A DNA stretch of 25,378 nucleotides from Oscillospiraceae bacterium (GTDB taxonomy: Bacteria > Bacillota > Clostridia > Oscillospirales > Ruminococcaceae), in the NCBI GenBank assembly GCA_016303195.1, contig JAEDMD010000004.1, positions 1 to 25,378 of the forward strand, written 5' to 3'. A program made the position numbers and the translations under genes. Shown piece after piece: positions 21,793 to 25,378 of this stretch; the first letter of the stretch is position 1, and every line of letters begins with the position of its first letter. The notes beneath the pieces were generated by a model that worked only from the letters and a program-made list of their open reading frames with translations, made no database searches and was not told the origin of the DNA.

Positions 21793-23127
21793 ATAGAAAA
21801 TCGTTCGGATTTTACACAGGGAAGCATCCCGAAAAAACTTGTGGGATTCATGCTTCCGATCCTTGGCGCTCTTGTTCTCCAGTCGATGTACAGCGCTGTG
21901 GATCTGATGATCGTCGGTCAGTTCGGCACAACTGAGGGAATTTCGGGAGTTTCAACAGGTGCAAGCATACTTCAGCTTTTCACATTTATGATCGTCTCGC
22001 TGACAACAGGTGTGACTGTTCTCATGGGACAGTATCTCGGACTCAACAAGCCTCATAAAATAGGCAAACTCATTGGAAATGCGGTTTGTTTTTTTGCCGC
22101 TCTCGGAATTGTCCTTTCTATCATTCTTGCATTGTTTGCCCGTCCGATCTCCGCACTGATGCAAGCCCCGAAGGAAGCCCTCGGACTTACTGTACAGTAC
22201 ATAAGGATATGCGGATTCGGCTTCCTTTTTGTAGTTTTCTACAACTTTATAAGCTGTATTTTTCGTGGAATGGGCAATTCAAGACTTCCGCTGATATTTG
22301 TTGCGATCGCCTGTGCTGTTAATATAATCGGCGATCTTGTACTTGTAGCGGGGCTGAAAATGAATGTTGCAGGAGCGGCTATTGCCACGGTTTCCTCGCA
22401 GGCAGTCAGCGTTATCATATCGCTCCTTGTGATAAAAAAACAAAAGCTGCCGTTCACTATGAAAAAAGAAGACTTTCGTTTCGGCTCGGAGATCGGCAGA
22501 TTCTTTCGTGTGGGCGCACCGCTTGCATTGCAGGATATCCTCACAAATGTCACTTTTCTTGCAATATGTGCTTTCGTAAACCGTCTCGGACTGGAAGCAT
22601 CGTCGGGCTACGGAGTATCACAGCGTATCGTTGGATTTGTAATGCTCATCCCGTCGGCGATCATCCAGAGTATGTCTTCATTTGTTGCGCAGAATGTTGG
22701 TGCAGGTGATGAGAAACGTGCTAAGCAGGCGATGAAATGTGGTATGCTCATCGGAGGCATCATAGGTGTTCCCGTAGCGCTTATGGCTTTTTTCGGCGGA
22801 GATATGCTTTCAATGGTATTTACAAAGGATGCCGCAGTTATCGGACGCTCCGCAGAATTTCTCCGTGGATTCGCAATTGAAGCTGTTGTAACGAGTATTC
22901 TTTTCAGCTTTCTCGGATACTTCAACGGCCATTCACGTTCAACTTTTGTTATGGTGCAGGGACTTATCCAGTCGCTCGTTATCCGTCTGCCTGTTTCCTA
23001 TCTCATGAGCATACGTGAAAATGCAACTCTCACAGGTATAGGGATCGCCGCTCCGTCAGCAACCATTCTCGGTATCATAATGTGCAGTGCGTATTATATA
23101 TATGTTAACAAAAAAATAAAAGTATAA
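21793..23127 (+). CDS. MATE-family multidrug/Na+ antiporter
   Basis: About 445 residues with 12 hydrophobic segments in two bundles, as in MATE transporters (MatE domain twice). Typical starts of this group read M-E-x-x-DFT-G-IPKKL; here the matching stretch ENRSDFTQGSIPKKL follows an ATA codon at 21793, six bases after AGAAGGG. No ATG, GTG or TTG stands there; the in-frame TTG codons (21751, 21760) lie at or before the transcription start, and the next GTG (21841) would remove part of the first helix. I give 21793 as the likeliest start (ATT at 21790 is an alternative). It exports drugs or metabolites against H+ or Na+. Monocistronic, with its own operator-like promoter and terminator. Confidence 0.87.
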   Translation: MENRSDFTQGSIPKKLVGFMLPILGALVLQSMYSAVDLMIVGQFGTTEGISGVSTGASILQLFTFMIVSLTTGVTVLMGQYLGLNKPHKIGKLIGNAVCFFAALGIVLSIILALFARPISALMQAPKEALGLTVQYIRICGFGFLFVVFYNFISCIFRGMGNSRLPLIFVAIACAVNIIGDLVLVAGLKMNVAGAAIATVSSQAVSVIISLLVIKKQKLPFTMKKEDFRFGSEIGRFFRVGAPLALQDILTNVTFLAICAFVNRLGLEASSGYGVSQRIVGFVMLIPSAIIQSMSSFVAQNVGAGDEKRAKQAMKCGMLIGGIIGVPVALMAFFGGDMLSMVFTKDAAVIGRSAEFLRGFAIEAVVTSILFSFLGYFNGHSRSTFVMVQGLIQSLVIRLPVSYLMSIRENATLTGIGIAAPSATILGIIMCSAYYIYVNKKIKV

Positions 23128-23133
23128 CATCTT

Positions 23134-23169
23134 CCGTCAGTTGATAGAATTATCGGCTGGTGGTTTTTT
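23134..23169 (+). terminator. Intrinsic terminator after the MATE gene
   Basis: CCGTCAGTTGATA and TATCGGCTGGTGG pair over 13 positions (several G-U) around GAAT, followed by six T. It begins 6 bases after the stop. The rest of the gap up to the next promoter (23170-23282) is AT-rich with nothing recognisable. Confidence 0.82.
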
Positions 23170-23282
23170 ATATATGTATTATATAAATCTGTTAAATATT
23201 ACTATTTGAATAAAAGGACGAAGTTATTACGTTAAATTTTAATATTTTTGGTGATTCTCATTAAAAATTCACAATAATCGGG

Positions 23283-23311
23283 TTGACAGAACCTATTTTA
23301 AATGGTATAAT
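23283..23311 (+). promoter_or_regulatory. Sigma-A-type promoter of the LacI-like sensor/GGDEF gene
   Basis: TTGACA (23283-23288), 17-bp spacer, TATAAT (23306-23311). The start point near 23318 gives a leader of roughly 88 nt, long for this window. Confidence 0.87.
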
Positions 23312-23383
23312 AAGTTTACAGATAATTTTATGGATCATTAATATCCGGATTCATATATGAGCCATCCGACTCATCCAAAACCA

Positions 23384-23400
23384 GATCATCGGAGGTGATC
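23384..23400 (+). promoter_or_regulatory. Shine-Dalgarno presented in a hairpin loop
   Basis: GATCA (23384-23388) and TGATC (23396-23400) form a 5-bp stem whose 7-nt loop is TCGGAGG, containing the ribosome binding site; the start codon follows 5 bases later. It may be a binding site for a GGA-recognising RNA-binding protein, or simply chance. Confidence 0.35.
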
Positions 23401-23405
23401 GGAGA

Positions 23406-25304
23406 ATGATCAATTCGCTAAAAACCATAGGCATTTTCGGCTGTCAGTTTACCAGCAGATACCGCATGAATATGCCCGAATACTTCAATAACGCTGCAAA
23501 AGAGATCGGAATAAATCTTGTCTATATCAATTTTCTCGGAAAAATCGGCGATAAAAACGCAGAATACGGCGAATATGAGCTTGACCTTATAGAATATATC
23601 GACCTTGACCAGTTTGATGGCATTATCTTTGACGGAGAAGGATACAATGTTCCCGGTATGGCCGATGCAGTTATACAAAAACTGCGAAGTGCCAAATGTC
23701 CGGTTGTATCCATAAGCAGTCATGTCGATGGTTTCTATAATATTGTTTTTGAAGATAAAAAAGGTATGCGTTCTGTCGTTGAGCATCTGCTCGATGTTCA
23801 CAAGCTGACTAATATAGGCTTTATGTCGGGATATCTTACACATCCTGATGCTCAGGCAAGGCTTGAGGAATTCAGAACGGTCATGCGTGAACACAGCCTG
23901 CCTGAGGACGGTGCAGGTATGTTTGAAGGCGATTTCTGGTTTTACAAAGGCAAGGAGGCTGCTGACTTCTTCTTATCCCGTCCTGAACTGCCTGAGGCTA
24001 TCGTATGCGCCAACGACTATATGGCGATTGCTCTTATAAATGAACTTAAAAAACGTGGCTATGAGGTTCCTGATGATATTATCGTAACAGGCTATGACGG
24101 TTCGCCCGAAGGCAAGGACTTGCTCCCACAGCTTACTTCTGTAACAAGAGAACGCAGTGAGATCGCACATAAATCACTGCAATTGATTATGGATATACTT
24201 GACGGCAATGAAGGCAAAAATGACAGAAAGCATATACATATTACGCCTAAGATCACTATCGGTCATTCCTGCGGATGCAAAAAGCTCGATATGCGTATAG
24301 AGGCTGAAAATGTAAATAATGTTCACAGTCAGCATACGGAACTGTTCAACAATATTTATGACTCGGAATCTTCGATCCTCAAACTCAATAAGGTCAATAA
24401 AATAGAAATGCTTGAGGATGTATTCAGAGAACTTGCAGTAAATATCGGTGATTACAGCACTTTCATGCTCATGCTCCATACAGACCGTGGAGGAAGGCTT
24501 TCATGCAACAGTGACTTCACAGTGGCTTCGGGAAATTTCTCTCCGATAATCTGGATAGATAAGAAAAATGCCTACAAAAAGCCCGAACTTCTTTTTAGCT
24601 GTTCGGAACTTATACCGCCGTGTAAGGACGATTTGCCGCATTTCTATTACATTATGAGCGCTCACTGCGCTGAGAGAATGTTCGGCTATGCCCTTATTGA
24701 AATGGCTGACAGCGGTATTTTCAATGAGTTTTTCAATATGTGGCTTCTCAATATCTCGGTAACGCTTGAAACTCTGCTGAAAAATGATCGTATCAATAAA
24801 CTCATCGGCACGCTTGAAGACCTCAGCATCCGTGACGGACTGACAGGTATGCTCAACAGGCGAGGATTTGATGAACTTGCCCGTGAAGCTATCCGCTCAC
24901 TTGACGAAACAAGGACGGTATGCACTATGGTCATTGATATGGACGGTCTGAAGCGCATCAACGATGTTTATGGACATCATGAGGGAGATCGGGCTATCAA
25001 AGCCGCCGCAAATCTTATCACTAAATGCTGTGATGCAGGCGAGATAGCAGGCAGAGCAGGAGGAGATGAATTCTATATTTTCGCACCTGAGTATTCCCAG
25101 AAAAAACTGGACAGATTCATTGAAAAGCTGAATTTCCAGACAAAGATACTCAATGACCGTTCCAATAAGCCTTATAATGTTGAACTGAGTTACGGAACTT
25201 TCCTTACTGATACCAATAATCAGGGAATGCTTGATGGATTCATCAAGATCAGCGATTCAAAAATGTATGAAATGAAAATGTCAAAACCAAACAGACGCAA
25301 ATGA
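23406..25304 (+). CDS. LacI-type ligand-binding domain fused to GGDEF diguanylate cyclase
   Basis: 632 residues. Residues 1-295 form a LacI/periplasmic-binding-type domain lacking the helix-turn-helix; 'KTIGIFG', 'GIIFDG', 'CANDYMAIALINELKKRGY', 'VTGYDGSP' and 'TIGHSCGC' mark the family. There is no signal peptide or membrane segment, so it senses a cytosolic ligand, probably a sugar. A linker region (about 300-465), possibly GAF-like, follows. Residues about 465-632 form the GGDEF domain with 'IRDGLTGMLNRRGF' and GGDEF at 552-556. No RxxD inhibitory site is seen upstream of the loop. It would couple sugar or nucleoside availability to c-di-GMP. Own promoter and a leader with a Shine-Dalgarno hairpin. 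Confidence 0.92.
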   Translation: MINSLKTIGIFGCQFTSRYRMNMPEYFNNAAKEIGINLVYINFLGKIGDKNAEYGEYELDLIEYIDLDQFDGIIFDGEGYNVPGMADAVIQKLRSAKCPVVSISSHVDGFYNIVFEDKKGMRSVVEHLLDVHKLTNIGFMSGYLTHPDAQARLEEFRTVMREHSLPEDGAGMFEGDFWFYKGKEAADFFLSRPELPEAIVCANDYMAIALINELKKRGYEVPDDIIVTGYDGSPEGKDLLPQLTSVTRERSEIAHKSLQLIMDILDGNEGKNDRKHIHITPKITIGHSCGCKKLDMRIEAENVNNVHSQHTELFNNIYDSESSILKLNKVNKIEMLEDVFRELAVNIGDYSTFMLMLHTDRGGRLSCNSDFTVASGNFSPIIWIDKKNAYKKPELLFSCSELIPPCKDDLPHFYYIMSAHCAERMFGYALIEMADSGIFNEFFNMWLLNISVTLETLLKNDRINKLIGTLEDLSIRDGLTGMLNRRGFDELAREAIRSLDETRTVCTMVIDMDGLKRINDVYGHHEGDRAIKAAANLITKCCDAGEIAGRAGGDEFYIFAPEYSQKKLDRFIEKLNFQTKILNDRSNKPYNVELSYGTFLTDTNNQGMLDGFIKISDSKMYEMKMSKPNRRK

Positions 25305-25307
25305 TAA

Positions 25308-25338
25308 AAAGTCCCTGATTTTTAAGATCAGGGACTTT
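25308..25338. terminator. Intrinsic terminator at the right edge, stronger on the minus strand
   Basis: AAAGTCCCTGAT and ATCAGGGACTTT form a 12-bp perfect stem with a 7-nt loop, four bases after the GGDEF gene stop. On the plus strand only three T follow the stem; on the minus strand the T run is longer (TTTTTAT). It probably works both ways, ending the GGDEF gene and also a leftward gene beyond the window. Confidence 0.75.
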
Positions 25339-25378
25339 CAGCTTGTCGATAAAGTTATATTTTATTAAGGGGACGCCC

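Noticed and set aside
23418..23894. Antisense open frame within the LacI-GGDEF gene
   Set aside because: No start signals and the sense strand has clear domain motifs.
25339..25378. Possible end of a minus-strand gene (TAA near 25365-25367)
   Set aside because: A minus-strand terminator lies next to it, but only a few codons are inside the window, too little to support a gene.
1..25378. CRISPR arrays, insertion sequences, rRNA genes
   Set aside because: No regular spaced direct repeats, transposase motifs or rRNA-like sequence were seen; the tandem repeats at 1080-2960 are protein-coding BspA repeats.

Overview
The window looks like a chromosomal segment of a low-GC Gram-positive gut or rumen anaerobe of the Ruminococcus type (Oscillospiraceae). 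The main clue is a secreted BspA-like repeat protein that ends in a type I dockerin, the module that docks proteins into cellulosomes. AGGAGG-type ribosome binding sites, TTGACA-17-TATAAT promoters and several secreted proteins with Thr-rich stalks fit the same assignment. The species is an inference; no rRNA gene is present.

Left edge (1-500): the last 49 codons of a probable tyrosine recombinase, a degraded tRNA-Leu-like segment followed by its own minus-strand terminator, a cluster of GGTAGAA boxes, and an intact tRNA-Leu(TAA) on the minus strand. This looks like the end of an integrated element beside a tRNA gene. Next come the large dockerin-bearing repeat protein (785-3343, +) and a short + operon of a DUF4274 protein and a SpoU/TrmH RNA methyltransferase (3436-4682), converging on an AraC/GyrI-like regulator.

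Region 4686-12941 (-) is dominated by an FMN-riboswitch-controlled riboflavin operon. In transcription order: consensus promoter, FMN riboswitch, intrinsic terminator, 134-aa unknown protein, ribD, ribE, CPCC cysteine-rich protein, two tandem deaminase-fold paralogues (one with the catalytic Glu replaced by Asp), ribBA, a small membrane protein, ribH, a HAD phosphatase overlapping the ribH stop codon, and a YqxD/UPF0178 protein. The four Rib enzymes cover the GTP and ribulose-5-phosphate routes to riboflavin except the one dephosphorylation step, for which the HAD protein is the natural candidate. The paired deaminase-like proteins, the CPCC protein and the leading unknown protein have no known place in the pathway and are the most interesting part of the window.

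Region 13022-20359 (-) carries an Mrp/NBP35 ATPase with its own promoter and terminator. Next to it is an operon running recD2 helicase, mreB-like actin, a membrane protein with a Thr-rich stalk, and a PASTA lipoprotein. A small membrane protein and a D-Ala-D-Ala carboxypeptidase follow. Most of these concern cell wall and cell shape.

Region 20463-25304 holds a six-TM diguanylate cyclase (-), a MATE efflux pump (+) that seems to lack a usual start codon and whose promoter sits inside a perfect inverted repeat, and a LacI-type ligand-binding domain fused to GGDEF (+). Two c-di-GMP synthases therefore flank a transporter.

No CRISPR array, insertion sequence or rRNA was seen. No stretch longer than about 300 bases lacks a gene; the larger gaps (about 152-406, 494-784, 12729-13021, 23128-23405) hold the regulatory features listed.
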